This document shows positions 34,092 to 42,469 of a DNA stretch of 64,000 nt, piece after piece. The notes beneath the pieces are model-generated. The model worked only from the letters and a program-made list of their open reading frames with translations, searched no databases and was not told the DNA's origin. This DNA is from Arthrobacter_B sp038069765 (GTDB taxonomy: Bacteria > Actinomycetota > Actinomycetes > Actinomycetales > Micrococcaceae), in contig NZ_JBBPFS010000003.1 of the NCBI RefSeq assembly GCF_038069765.1, forward strand, positions 310,001 through 374,000. The letters are read 5' to 3'. The translations under genes and the position numbers were made by a program. Numbering within the stretch: the first letter of the stretch is position 1; each line of letters begins with the position of its first letter.

Positions 34092-34381
34092 GCACTGCCG
34101 CAGCCCTAGAGGACACCACATGGAAGGGTGACGCACTGCAGCTGCTCGCCAAGGTCGCCGAGTCTGGCGCTGACTTCGACGCTTACACCCTGCAGGAGGA
34201 GCACGGACTCCGGCAGCCTCCGCACCCGAACATGTGGGGCGCACTGTTCCGGTCCGCTTACTCGGCGCAGATCATCACGCCGATTGGCTTCCATCAGTCC
34301 CTGCGGCCTGGCCGCTCCGGCGGAGTCTGCCGGATCTGGCGCGGACTCCCGAACGGGACTTACCGGAATGCGGCGCGATGA
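34088..34381 (+). CDS. Conserved early phage protein of unknown function
   Basis: 97 residues. The stretch DAYTLQEEHGLRQPPHPNMWGALFRSAYSAQIITPIGFHQSLRPGRSGGVCRIWRG resembles a small early-region protein that recurs in actinophages; no domain function is known. It overlaps both neighbours by 4 bp. Confidence 0.65.
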   Translation: MSTAAALEDTTWKGDALQLLAKVAESGADFDAYTLQEEHGLRQPPHPNMWGALFRSAYSAQIITPIGFHQSLRPGRSGGVCRIWRGLPNGTYRNAAR

Positions 34382-34554
34382 AGCCCCTGCTCACGACAGC
34401 TGAGGTCGCTGAAATGTTCGGGCTCTCCCCTAAGACGCTGCGGAACTGGCGCTGTCTCCAGGTCGGCCCGCCCCACATCAAGCACCGAGGCCGCGTCTAC
34501 TACCGGGCCGCTGACCTTGACGAATACGCCGCGGCACTGCCGCTGGCTTCCTGA
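34378..34554 (+). CDS. MerR/excisionase-like HTH protein
   Basis: 58 residues. LLTTAEVAEMFGLSPKTLRNWRCLQVGPPHIKHRGRVYYRAADLDEYAAALPL is a complete winged-helix DNA-binding domain of the excisionase/AlpA type. A candidate recombination directionality factor, although it is not beside int. The ATG overlaps the preceding stop. Confidence 0.75.
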   Translation: MKPLLTTAEVAEMFGLSPKTLRNWRCLQVGPPHIKHRGRVYYRAADLDEYAAALPLAS

Positions 34555-34623
34555 CCTACATAACAAGAGAGGCCCCGGGTGGCAGCCCGAGACCTCAAGC
34601 CATCGCACAAACAAGGAGTACCG

Positions 34624-35013
34624 ATGACCACCATCCAGCATACAGAGCCGCTGAACCGGATTGAGGCTGACATCGTTGTCCGCCAGCTCACCGGAGAGTT
34701 CCACAACCGGCACGGCGTCGACAACAACCAGCACGAGGACAGCACCTTCCGCGACTTCTGCCGCAAGCTCGCCTGGCAGATCGGCGGCAGCGACACCGCC
34801 GACTTCCGCGACTACGTCGTGGACGCACTCCACGCATTCGAAGGGCTGATGGACATTTACTGGGGCGACCAGCCGCATGACCGGCGGGACGCATACGAGG
34901 GTTCCCTCAACGTGGCGGTGAGCGGCGCGCTTGGTGCTGCCGGCCTCGGCGCCACCGGCATCCTGCGCTACGGCGATCAGCGCGAGGTCTCGCAGCTGCC
35001 GGTCGCAGCATGA
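34624..35013 (+). CDS. Early phage protein of unknown function
   Basis: 129 residues from the ATG after AAGGAG (5-nt spacing); the frame extends upstream without an RBS. The middle is helical and acidic (HGVDNNQHEDSTFRDFCRKLAWQIGGSDTADFRDYVVDALHAFEGLMDIYW), and a Gly/Ala-rich hydrophobic segment lies near the C-terminus. No family recognised. Confidence 0.6.
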   Translation: MTTIQHTEPLNRIEADIVVRQLTGEFHNRHGVDNNQHEDSTFRDFCRKLAWQIGGSDTADFRDYVVDALHAFEGLMDIYWGDQPHDRRDAYEGSLNVAVSGALGAAGLGATGILRYGDQREVSQLPVAA

Positions 35014-35192
35014 GGCGGCGCGCAGCGGCCTGGACGGCTGGCCGCCTCCTCGCGGACAGGTTCATCGGCCGCACCGCTCCCGGTAGGCACCACCCCATCT
35101 GGGACATGGACCTCGGCCTGCAGCCCACCTCGTTTGGCGGCATGGAAGACCGAACAGGTTTCGCCGCCCTGGCGAAGCGGGTGACCGCATGA
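35010..35192 (+). CDS. Small early phage protein
   Basis: 60 residues, basic N-terminus, no domain recognised. It is linked by ATGA overlaps to the genes on both sides, the main reason to accept it. Confidence 0.5.
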   Translation: MRRRAAAWTAGRLLADRFIGRTAPGRHHPIWDMDLGLQPTSFGGMEDRTGFAALAKRVTA

Positions 35193-35308
35193 TCCCGGAC
35201 AGCGTCATCCTCGCCGCCTTCGCCCTCTCAATCCTCGGCGCCAGCATCAGCTGGGGCCACGCCAAGACTCCCGCAACACCCACCTCTCAGAAAGAAGCAT
35301 CCAAATGA
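35189..35308 (+). CDS. 39-residue single-pass membrane microprotein
   Basis: MIPDSVILAAFALSILGASISWGHA forms one hydrophobic helix, followed by a short polar tail ending KEASK. It begins and ends in ATGA overlaps within the early operon, giving exact tiling between its neighbours. The function is unknown; a small toxin- or holin-like membrane protein is possible but unsupported. Confidence 0.5.
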   Translation: MIPDSVILAAFALSILGASISWGHAKTPATPTSQKEASK

Positions 35309-36516
35309 GCAAGATCATCAAGCTCGAGGCCAACAATTTCAAGCGTCTGCGCGCCGTTGAAATCAGCCCGGACGGCAACCTCGTCGTCATCGCCGGCCGG
35401 AATGGCCAGGGTAAGACCTCCGTGTTGGATGCGATCACCGCAGCGCTGGGTGGCACGAGCTCGAAGGCTCTCCCTCGGCCTATCCGTGACGGCGAGGACA
35501 AGGCATCCATCGTGCTGGAGACCGAGGACCTGATCGTCACCCGTAAGTTCACCGCCTCAGGATCCACGCTCACGGTGAAGGGAAAGGACGGCGCCACCTT
35601 CTCAAAGGGGCAGGCCAAGCTGGACGAACTGCTCGGCCGCCTGTCGCTGGACCCGCTGGCATTCACGCAGCTTTCCGACAAGGAACAGCTGGCCACGCTG
35701 ATTGACCTGGTCGAGCTGCCGTTCGACCCGACCAAGCTGGAAGCCGAGCGCTCCAAAGTCTTCACCGAGCGCACGGACGTGAACCGCAGGGTGAAGGAGC
35801 TGCAGGGGCAGGCCGCCCAGTACACGGTCCCCGCCGACGCGCCGGCGGAGGAACTCAGCGTCTCCGCGCTGCTCACCAAGTACCGGGATGCGGAGGTCCA
35901 GCACCGCGAGCTGGCTTCATCGCGACGGACACTCGAAGCAGCTCAGGCCAAGGTCCAAAACCTCCGCGCTCAGCTCGCTGCAGCCGAAGAGGAGCGGAGC
36001 CAGGCGCGTGCTTACTTCGAGGACTGGGATGAAGCTGTACTGCCCGACCTCGAGGCGATCCAGTCGCAGATCGACAACGCCGAGCAGATCAACGCCGACG
36101 TCCGCGCCGCCCGGGCACTTAGCGAAGTCACGGACCGGCTGACCACACTGCAGGGTGACGCCGAGTTCCTGTCCGCCCAGCTGGCCGCGATCGAGAAGCG
36201 GAAGGCCGAGGGCTTGGCCGCCGCAACCTTCCCGGTCGAGGGGCTCGGCTTCGACACCGAAGGCGTGACGTACCAGTCTGTCCCGTTCAAGCAGGCCTCC
36301 GGCGCCGAGCAGCTACGCGTCTCCCTCGCCATGGCCATCGCCCTCAACCCCGGCCTCAAGGTGATTCGTATCGCTGACGGCTCGCTGCTCGACTCCACCA
36401 ACCTGCAGCTCATCGAGGAGATGGCAGTCGCCAACGACTACCAGGTGTGGATCGAAATGGTCGACGAGACCGGCGACTTCGGAATCACCATCGAAGACGG
36501 GGCGGTAGCGGCATGA
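35305..36516 (+). CDS. AAA family ATPase, RecF/SMC-like
   Basis: 403 residues. The N-terminal head opens with IIKLEANNFKRLRAVEISPDGNLVVIAGRNGQGKTSVLDAITAALGG, where GRNGQGKTS is Walker A. A coiled-coil region (about 150-290) is followed by a C-terminal head with SGAEQLRVSLAMAIALNPGLKVIRIADGSLLDS, corresponding to the signature and Walker B. It probably acts with the adjacent annealing protein and SSB in phage recombination. An SbcC/RecN-like role is also possible. Confidence 0.8.
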   Translation: MSKIIKLEANNFKRLRAVEISPDGNLVVIAGRNGQGKTSVLDAITAALGGTSSKALPRPIRDGEDKASIVLETEDLIVTRKFTASGSTLTVKGKDGATFSKGQAKLDELLGRLSLDPLAFTQLSDKEQLATLIDLVELPFDPTKLEAERSKVFTERTDVNRRVKELQGQAAQYTVPADAPAEELSVSALLTKYRDAEVQHRELASSRRTLEAAQAKVQNLRAQLAAAEEERSQARAYFEDWDEAVLPDLEAIQSQIDNAEQINADVRAARALSEVTDRLTTLQGDAEFLSAQLAAIEKRKAEGLAAATFPVEGLGFDTEGVTYQSVPFKQASGAEQLRVSLAMAIALNPGLKVIRIADGSLLDSTNLQLIEEMAVANDYQVWIEMVDETGDFGITIEDGAVAA

Positions 36517-36650
36517 GCATCACCGGATTCGCCTCCGCCCAAGCGGCCTACGACAACGCGGAGCCTGCGAACGACGACGCGGAAGCCGATGCCTCCACGT
36601 GCACCTGCCGCCGGCGGGACTGCTACGACTGCGCCGACTACAGCGGATAG
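36513..36650 (+). CDS. 45-residue Cys-rich phage protein
   Basis: ATGA overlap with the ATPase gene. The tail CTCRRRDCYDCADYSG has four cysteines that could bind zinc. No family recognised. Confidence 0.5.
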   Translation: MSITGFASAQAAYDNAEPANDDAEADASTCTCRRRDCYDCADYSG

Positions 36651-36659
36651 GAACCCACC

Positions 36660-37310
36660 ATGAGCGATAAGACCACAGGACTGGCCCGGCTCCGCGAGCC
36701 GTTCGCGGCCCATCAGATCAGCAAGCTCCCCAAGCCGTACCGAAAGGACTCCGACCGCGGCCAGTGCCGTGAGTGCGGCGGATACCACGGGCTGCCGGCC
36801 ATGCACCTGGACTATGTGGGCCACGCCGCCCTCACTGACCGCCTCCTCGAGGTGGATCCGGAATGGACATGGGAACCGGTCGCGTTCGGGCAGGACGGCC
36901 TGCCGAAACTCGACGGCATGGGCGGCCTCTGGATCAAGCTCACCGTCTGCGGCGTCACCCGCCTCGGGTACGGCGATGCCCAGGGAAAGACCGGCCCCAA
37001 CGCCATCAAGGAAGCCATCGGCGATGGCCTCCGGAACGCCGGCATGCGGTTCGGTGCTGCGCTGGACCTCTGGCACAAGGGTGACCTGCATGCCGCCGAG
37101 GAGGAGCAGGGCAAGTTCGAACGGCCGGACACGGCGGCCCGCCCCGCGCCGCCGGCCGTGAATTGGCAGCAGGAGCTGGTGAAGGCCCGCAACAACCGTG
37201 AGCTGCTCCTGTCTCTCCGCCAGCGAGCCATCGGCATGGAAGCACCACAGGCAGTCATCGACGAAATCGACCGGGCCGGCAAGGCCCTCTCTGAAAGGAC
37301 AGCAGCATGA
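36660..37310 (+). CDS. Probable Rad52/Sak-like single-strand annealing protein
   Basis: 216 residues. HAALTDRLLEVDPEWTWEPVAFGQDGLPKLDGMGGLWIKLTVCGVTRLGYGDAQGKTGPNAIKEAIGDGLRNAGMRFGAALDLW follows the Rad52-type layout, in which a beta sheet is followed by the conserved helix with K-A/E-A-x-x-D-A/G-L-x-R/N. Phage Sak proteins anneal ssDNA for recombination. An N-terminal CRECGGYHGLP could bind zinc. Neighbouring ATPase and SSB genes support the call. Confidence 0.6.
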   Translation: MSDKTTGLARLREPFAAHQISKLPKPYRKDSDRGQCRECGGYHGLPAMHLDYVGHAALTDRLLEVDPEWTWEPVAFGQDGLPKLDGMGGLWIKLTVCGVTRLGYGDAQGKTGPNAIKEAIGDGLRNAGMRFGAALDLWHKGDLHAAEEEQGKFERPDTAARPAPPAVNWQQELVKARNNRELLLSLRQRAIGMEAPQAVIDEIDRAGKALSERTAA

Positions 37311-37876
37311 ACATCAAGGAAGAACTGCGCCGCATGGCCCTCATCAAGGCCTTCGCCGATGCCCTGAATGACTTCACGAAGGACGAGCGCGCCAGCGTCC
37401 TTGACCGACTGCTCGAGAAGTACGAGGACGAGGGCACCAAGAGCTTCAACGTGACCCTGCCTGATGGCACGAAAGTCGCCTCGATCACCCTGCCCGAGGG
37501 CAAGGCCACGGATAAGACAGTGGATGAGGCCGCCCTGTTCGAGTGGGCCGAGGAACAGGACGGCATCGACGTCGAGGTCATTCCCGCCCAGGCGGAGCGG
37601 AAGCTCAAGAAGGTCCGGGCCTCGTGGCTGGCCGACAAGATCAAGCGCGCCATGGAGGGTGACGACGGGGACCTGGTCGACATCGACAGCGGCGAGGTCA
37701 TTCCGGGCATCAAGCGGATCCCGGGTGCGTCGCCGTCGTCCTTCACTGTCCGGTTTGCCACGGATGGCCGGGAGAAGCTGGCCACCGCGTACCGCCGCGG
37801 CGAGCTGAACGAGCTGGTGGACGGCACAGTCCTGCCCCAGATTGAGGCGCCGCTGGAACACCGAGCAGCGGCATGA
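37307..37876 (+). CDS. Early phage protein next to the annealing gene
   Basis: 189 residues, charged and mostly helical N-terminus (DALNDFTKDERASVLDRLLEKYEDEGTKSFNVTLPDGTKVASITLPEGKATDK), with a second half rich in beta structure. No family recognised. ATGA overlaps on both sides place it in the recombination operon. Confidence 0.65.
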   Translation: MNIKEELRRMALIKAFADALNDFTKDERASVLDRLLEKYEDEGTKSFNVTLPDGTKVASITLPEGKATDKTVDEAALFEWAEEQDGIDVEVIPAQAERKLKKVRASWLADKIKRAMEGDDGDLVDIDSGEVIPGIKRIPGASPSSFTVRFATDGREKLATAYRRGELNELVDGTVLPQIEAPLEHRAAA

Positions 37877-38181
37877 GCCTGCCGGTGTGTTCGGTTCACC
37901 ACCCTTCCTGCGGCGCCTGCGGAGGAGAAACCCGCTGGGATGAGTACTTCTTTTGCGAGGACTGTGGACTCAACTACGGCGATGGTGAGGACCAAACCGA
38001 AGCAGAGTTCAGCGATGAGGAAGCCACAGCATGCGAAAACCCATGTGAGAACCACTGGCACGGTCCGCACAAGATCCGTCAGGGCTGGACATATAGCTGC
38101 CGCCCGTGCGCCCTTCCAGCCGGACACACTTCCGACCACTGGACAGACTGCCAGCTGACCGAGGTGGAGAAAACGCCATGA
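37873..38181 (+). CDS. Cys/His-rich zinc-binding phage protein
   Basis: 102 residues with repeated CxxC-like pairs: CSVHHPSCGACGGETRW, FFCEDCGL, CENPCENHWHG and CRPCALPAGHTSDHW. It probably binds two zinc ions. The specific role is unknown. Confidence 0.6.
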   Translation: MSLPVCSVHHPSCGACGGETRWDEYFFCEDCGLNYGDGEDQTEAEFSDEEATACENPCENHWHGPHKIRQGWTYSCRPCALPAGHTSDHWTDCQLTEVEKTP

Positions 38182-38540
38182 GCTTAGATGTGCTGAACCC
38201 GGTCAACATTGAGCAGCGGATCCGCGACATCAGCGCACGCATCGCCAACAGCGCCGGCGTCTGCAATGAGCGGTACACCGCGTTCCTCGACGCTGACCGG
38301 GACTACGACCAGGCGTTCGCCCGGGCATACATGGCTCACGAGGGGCCAGCTCACGAGAAGAAGTACCACTCCGAGTTGGCCACCGAGACGGAGCGAGCAG
38401 CCCGGGACATTGCGGACGCCGCATACAAATACGCGGACCGGCTCGCCAAGGCACTGGAATCGGAGCTGCGGGCTTACCAGTCCATCGGCGCCAGCGTGCG
38501 GGCCATGTTCGGAGTAGCTGGCCGGGGTGAGGGCGCATGA
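38178..38540 (+). CDS. Helical early phage protein
   Basis: 120 residues, nearly all alpha-helical (NIEQRIRDISARIANSAGVCNERYTAFLDADRDYDQAFARAYMAHEG). The start is the ATG overlapping the previous stop. No function recognised. Confidence 0.6.
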   Translation: MSLDVLNPVNIEQRIRDISARIANSAGVCNERYTAFLDADRDYDQAFARAYMAHEGPAHEKKYHSELATETERAARDIADAAYKYADRLAKALESELRAYQSIGASVRAMFGVAGRGEGA

Positions 38541-38881
38541 ACGGCCGGGCGTTCGCCAAGTACCTGGCCCGGGACCTGCACTGCCCGTGCGGCTGCGTCG
38601 GAGTGGAGGACACCTTCGTCCCTCAGCACCGCGCCGGCCGCGGCATGGGCGGCAGCAAATCCCTGGATGTCCCCTCCAACATCATCGTCATGTGCTCGCG
38701 CCTGAACGGGCTGATCGAGTCCGACGCCCGGTACGCGGAGACGGCCCGCCGCTACGGCTGGAAGCTCCACCGGTGGGAGGACCCGGCCACCATTCCGTTC
38801 TACGACCTGGTCACCGGCGAGTGGAACCTGATCGACAACGAATTTATCCGACGCATCACCGTCAAACGAGAGGCCGCATAA
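38537..38881 (+). CDS. HNH-like phage nuclease
   Basis: 114 residues. CPCGCVGVEDTFVPQHRAGRGMGGSKSLDVPSNIIVMCSRLNGLIESD has the His-Asn-type spacing and the Cys pair of a small HNH domain, related to phage RecB/Ref-like or packaging HNH proteins. It lies directly before ssb. The final metal His is not obvious, so activity is uncertain. Confidence 0.55.
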   Translation: MNGRAFAKYLARDLHCPCGCVGVEDTFVPQHRAGRGMGGSKSLDVPSNIIVMCSRLNGLIESDARYAETARRYGWKLHRWEDPATIPFYDLVTGEWNLIDNEFIRRITVKREAA

Positions 38882-38883
38882 CC

Positions 38884-39459
38884 ATGGCTGGCGAAACAAT
38901 CATCACCGTCGTAGGCAACCTGACCAATGATCCGGAGCTGCGTTTCACTCCGTCGGGCGCTGCGGTTGCGAACTTCACCATCGCGTCGACTCCGAAGGTC
39001 TTCGATCGGCAGGCCAACGAGTTCAAGGACGGCGACACGCTGTTCCTCCGCTGTGCGGTCTGGCGCGAGGCTGCTGAGAACGTGGCCGAGTCGCTGACAA
39101 AGGGCACCCGCGTCGTTGCCCAGGGGCGGCTCAAGCCCAACAACTACGAGACCAAGGAGGGCGAGAAGCGCACGGTCATGGAGTTGGAGGTGGATGAGAT
39201 TGGCCCGTCTCTGCGGTGGGCGTCGGCCAAGGTCACTCGGGCCCAGCGCGGCAACGGCGGCCAACAGCAGAGTCAGTCGTTTGGCGGCCAACAGCAGCAG
39301 GGACAGCAGTTCGGCGGTGGCCAGCCGTTCGGCGGCAGCCAGCAGGGCTTCGGCCAGCAGAACCAGCAGCAGGGTCAGCCTGCGCAGGACCCCTGGGGCG
39401 GCCAGCAGACCGCCGGCGGCTTCGGGGGCCAGCAGAACCCCAACGATCCGCCCTTCTAG
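38884..39459 (+). CDS. ssb: Single-stranded DNA-binding protein
   Basis: 191 residues. The N-terminal OB fold (ITVVGNLTNDPELRFTPSGAAVANFTIASTPKVFDRQANEFKDGDTLFLRCAVWREAAENVAESLTKGTRVVAQGRLK) is followed by a long Gln/Gly-rich linker. The tip is NPNDPPF, a weakened form of the acidic DDDIPF tail that recruits partner proteins. The last gene before a terminator. Confidence 0.93.
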   Translation: MAGETIITVVGNLTNDPELRFTPSGAAVANFTIASTPKVFDRQANEFKDGDTLFLRCAVWREAAENVAESLTKGTRVVAQGRLKPNNYETKEGEKRTVMELEVDEIGPSLRWASAKVTRAQRGNGGQQQSQSFGGQQQQGQQFGGGQPFGGSQQGFGQQNQQQGQPAQDPWGGQQTAGGFGGQQNPNDPPF

Positions 39460-39476
39460 CCCACCCCTCTTTCGTT

Positions 39477-39510
39477 GTGCCGCCCGTCTTGCCTGACGGG
39501 CGGCACCCTT
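39477..39510 (+). terminator. Terminator after ssb
   Basis: A perfect 12-bp stem (GTGCCGCCCGTC and its complement), 6-nt loop, followed by CCCTTT. Confidence 0.75.
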
Positions 39511-39529
39511 TCCACCCCCAGGAGAAACA

Positions 39530-39667
39530 ATGTCAGTTCCCACGCTCGCCCTTCGCCCGCCCGTCGTTATGCCGCCCAAGCGTCAGCGCGCTTCCGTCGC
39601 GAATCAGTGCACCAGCTGCGACCACCCGCTCACCGAGACCGGGGAATGCAGGGGGTGCTCCGAATGA
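39530..39667 (+). CDS. 45-residue zinc-ribbon microprotein
   Basis: GGAG 5 nt before the ATG. The C-terminal CTSCDHPLTETGECRGC is a minimal two-CxxC zinc knuckle. ATGA overlap with the next gene supports translation. Confidence 0.6.
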   Translation: MSVPTLALRPPVVMPPKRQRASVANQCTSCDHPLTETGECRGCSE

Positions 39668-39999
39668 CCTACGTCCGCGGCGCGTCGAAGGCGCAACCAA
39701 CCCGCGTCCTCCGCTCCTTCGAGGTCCAGATCATCGAGGCGCGGAATCACCTGATCGGGTTGCAGCGGCAGATCGCCGCATCCAAGTCCGAGGCATCGCA
39801 CGTTCGGCAACTCGCACTTAGGGCCCGGCTCCGGAACGCAGTCCCCTACAGGCCCATGACGCCCGAACAATTCCAAGCCGAAGCACGGCGCTCCTATGAC
39901 CAGGCAATGAGGCTCCACCCGGAAAACGTGCTGCTGGGCAGCCAGCGCCTCGCGGAAGCAACGGCCGAAGCCTACGAAACCGAAAGGGCAGCCGCATGA
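39664..39999 (+). CDS. Helical phage protein of unknown function
   Basis: 111 residues, basic and helical (VLRSFEVQIIEARNHLIGLQRQIAASKSEASHVRQLALRARLRNAVPYRPMTPEQFQAEARRSYDQAM). ATGA overlaps on both sides. No family recognised. Confidence 0.55.
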   Translation: MTYVRGASKAQPTRVLRSFEVQIIEARNHLIGLQRQIAASKSEASHVRQLALRARLRNAVPYRPMTPEQFQAEARRSYDQAMRLHPENVLLGSQRLAEATAEAYETERAAA

Positions 40000-40151
40000 G
40001 CATCATGGCCACCCGCATCCTGCCCACACGGGAACTACGCAGCGAAGAGCACATCTGCCGGCGCTGCGGCATCGACTTCAACGGCCGCGCCAACGCCGAG
40101 TACTGCACGGACTGCCGCTGGCACGTCAAACGATCCACCAATCAGAATTAA
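39996..40151 (+). CDS. 51-residue zinc-finger microprotein
   Basis: CRRCGIDFNGRANAEYCTDCRWHVKR has two CxxC pairs 14 residues apart, a standard small zinc ribbon. It overlaps the previous gene (ATGA) and precedes the methyltransferase by 14 bp. Confidence 0.6.
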   Translation: MSIMATRILPTRELRSEEHICRRCGIDFNGRANAEYCTDCRWHVKRSTNQN

Positions 40152-40165
40152 GAAGCGAGCATCAA

Positions 40166-41404
40166 ATGAGTCTCACCCTTACCGACATGTTCTGCGGCGC
40201 CGGCGGCAGCTCCACCGGAGCCATCATGAACCCGGGCATCGAAGTGAAGCTGGCCCTGAACCACTGGCAGCGCGCAATCGACACCCACCAGCACAACCAC
40301 CCGGACGCTGACCATGCGTGCGCCGACGTCCAGCACATCGATCCCCGCTATACGCCGAAGACCGACCTGCTGTGGGCATCACCGGAGTGCACAAACCACT
40401 CCAATGCCAAGGGGAAGAAGCGGCCCAGCAACGACGCGCTGCTCTTCACCGACGGACTCCCTGATGAGGCCGCAGAGAGGTCCCGCGCCACAATGTGGGA
40501 CGTACCCCGGTTCGCCGAGCAGCATAACTACCAGGCGATCATGACGGAGAACGTAGTCGAGGCCGGCAAATGGGGCCCGTTCCCCGCCTGGCTCTACGCC
40601 ATGGAGACGCTCGGATACGAGCACCATCAGGTCTACATGAACTCGATGCACGCCCAGGCGTTCGGCCAGGGCGCCCCGCAGTCCCGCGACCGGATGTACG
40701 TCATCTTCTGGAAGAAGGGAAACCCGCGGCCGGACTTCAACAAGCTGCGCCCCTACGCCGAGTGCGCCAAGCACGGACGGGTACAGGCCATCCAGGCGTT
40801 CAAGGGCCAGCAGTGGGGAAAGTACCGCACTCAGTACCACTGGCGCTGCCCGCGCACCGAGTGCCGCAACGCCATCCTCGAACCCGCGGTAGAGGCTGCG
40901 GCCACGGCCATCGACTGGTCGCTGACCGGCAAGCGCATCGGCGACAGGGCCAAGCCCCTGGCAGAGAAGACGCTCGGCAGGATCGTCGACGGCCTGAACA
41001 AATACCCGGCCGCCGATAACCTGCTGATCACCTACTACGGGAAGTCCACGCCGGCCACCGCAGACCAGCCCTACTCCACATTCACCACCCGGGACAGGCA
41101 CGCACTCATCGTGCCACTGCGGAGGAACGGCAAAGCCAAGCCCGCGCTGACCATGCCGTACGACACCTTCGCCGCCGGCGGCAACCACCACTCACTCGTG
41201 GAGTACGACAGCCCCGAGGTCACGGACGCACTCATGAGGATGATCCAGCCGCACGAACAGTCCTGGGGCATGGCCTTCCCTCGGGATTACCAGATCCTCG
41301 GAACTATGAAGGAGCGCACCATGCAGGCCGGAAACGCTGTCACGCCGCCTGCGGCGCGGGATCTGGTGGGCATCGTCGCGGAGTCCCTAGAGGCGGCGGC
41401 GTGA
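40166..41404 (+). CDS. C5 cytosine DNA methyltransferase-like protein
   Basis: 412 residues. Motif I LTLTDMFCGAGGSSTG, motif IV as SPECTNHS with the catalytic cysteine C75, motif VI ENV (128-130), motif VIII QSRDRMY (172-178) and motif X QAGNAVTPPAARDLVG. Motif IV reads P-E-C instead of P-C, seen in a phage-associated subfamily. The target-recognition part contains WRCPRTEC. It would protect phage DNA from host restriction or mark it for another modification; no cognate nuclease is nearby. Confidence 0.82.
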   Translation: MSLTLTDMFCGAGGSSTGAIMNPGIEVKLALNHWQRAIDTHQHNHPDADHACADVQHIDPRYTPKTDLLWASPECTNHSNAKGKKRPSNDALLFTDGLPDEAAERSRATMWDVPRFAEQHNYQAIMTENVVEAGKWGPFPAWLYAMETLGYEHHQVYMNSMHAQAFGQGAPQSRDRMYVIFWKKGNPRPDFNKLRPYAECAKHGRVQAIQAFKGQQWGKYRTQYHWRCPRTECRNAILEPAVEAAATAIDWSLTGKRIGDRAKPLAEKTLGRIVDGLNKYPAADNLLITYYGKSTPATADQPYSTFTTRDRHALIVPLRRNGKAKPALTMPYDTFAAGGNHHSLVEYDSPEVTDALMRMIQPHEQSWGMAFPRDYQILGTMKERTMQAGNAVTPPAARDLVGIVAESLEAAA

Positions 41405-41409
41405 AGCGA

Positions 41410-42054
41410 TCAGTCCTTTTTCTTCCGTTCGGCCCTGCGCGCCTGGATTGCGGCGAGGCGAGCCGGGCCTTGGTACACCTCGTTCAGGATCTCGTCCATG
41501 AGCGCCAGCACCTCGACTGCGTCATCCTGCGTTACCGGGACGTCTATGTCTCCATGAGCCATATCGTTGCCAAAATGTCGCACCTCATGCGCGACCGCCT
41601 TGATATGTTCGCGAATGAAATTATTCTCCACCATCTCGTCAATCTTCGCCTCCAGCGTCCCCTTCGTGATGCCCTTGTTCTTCGCCGTAGCTTCAATCAC
41701 GGTGCGGGCCATCAGAATGGCCGACATGTAGCAACTAACACTGCAGTTTTTGTGGGCCTCGGAAGCTGCGTCAGCGATGTGCCGGGGGACATCCGGAAAG
41801 TCTTGTCCTTCAAGGAAATCCGGGGCCCACATGTCTGGCGCGTTGACTTCAAAGAAATAGTGGAAGGCATGTCGATCATTGCTTGTCGGCTGGCTGTCCG
41901 AATGAACGCTGCCGACAGAAATGGCACCACAGTTGTCGCAGAGAAAGGGAGCTTGAACAAAGAAGTCCGAGGTTCTGGATCTCTTGGCTATCCCCGTTTC
42001 CATAAGAGTCAGGTGTCCTGGCACGCCGCACCAGCCACACTTAGCTACAGCCAC
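41410..42054 (-). CDS. DUF4145 protein, antisense moron-like gene
   Basis: 214 residues. The N-terminal zinc knuckle (CGWCG...CDNCG) is followed by a helical DUF4145 domain with the signature VAHEVRHFGNDMAHGDIDVPVTQDDAVEVLALMDEILNEVY. DUF4145 also occurs at the ends of type I restriction HsdR subunits and as free proteins near defence genes. It is the only leftward gene between the methyltransferase and the replication genes, and it is visibly more A/T-rich. GTG start with GGAG 5 nt upstream. Confidence 0.8.
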   Translation of the reverse strand: MAVAKCGWCGVPGHLTLMETGIAKRSRTSDFFVQAPFLCDNCGAISVGSVHSDSQPTSNDRHAFHYFFEVNAPDMWAPDFLEGQDFPDVPRHIADAASEAHKNCSVSCYMSAILMARTVIEATAKNKGITKGTLEAKIDEMVENNFIREHIKAVAHEVRHFGNDMAHGDIDVPVTQDDAVEVLALMDEILNEVYQGPARLAAIQARRAERKKKD

Positions 42055-42124
42055 CGGTTCTCCGCTCTATTCGTCCGCGTATGTCTAAGCGATAGTACGC
42101 ACCCATCTGGAGGTGTCATACCCA

Positions 42125-42469
42125 ATGGCGTGGTTTAACGCGGACGACAAAATGCACTCCCACCCGAAGCCGCGGAAGGCCGGCCTGGAGGCTATGGGTC
42201 TGTGGTTGGTCTGCGGCACATATTGCACGGATTACCTCACTGACGGGGTCGTGCCGGCCTGGTACGTGGACTCGTGGCCGAAGGGTAAGCAGCTGGCTCA
42301 GAAGCTCATCAAGGCCGGGTTCTGGGTGGACGACGAGGAGGGCTACAGGTTCCTCTCGTGGGACGAATACCAGCGCACGAAGAAGCAGGTCGAGATTGAT
42401 AAGGCCAAGGCTAGGGAACGGAAAGCGGCATGGCGGCAGAACAGGAATGGAACGGAGGAGGAACAGTAA
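42125..42469 (+). CDS. Phage replication-initiator-like protein (N-terminal module)
   Basis: 114 residues. MAWFNADDKMHSHPKPRKAGLEAMGLWLVCGTYCTDYLTDGVVPAWYVDSWPKGKQLAQKLIKAGFWVDDEEGYRFLSWDEYQRTKKQVEIDKAKARERKAAWR matches the small winged-helix module of actinophage replication proteins. GGAGGTG precedes the ATG. Family members are often longer; coding-like sequence in other frames after the stop suggests that a frameshift may have shortened the tail. Confidence 0.6.
   Translation: MAWFNADDKMHSHPKPRKAGLEAMGLWLVCGTYCTDYLTDGVVPAWYVDSWPKGKQLAQKLIKAGFWVDDEEGYRFLSWDEYQRTKKQVEIDKAKARERKAAWRQNRNGTEEEQ

Noticed and set aside
41401..42138. 245-residue plus-strand frame opposite the DUF4145 gene
   Set aside because: The minus-strand product has a recognisable DUF4145 signature and RBS; the plus frame has neither.
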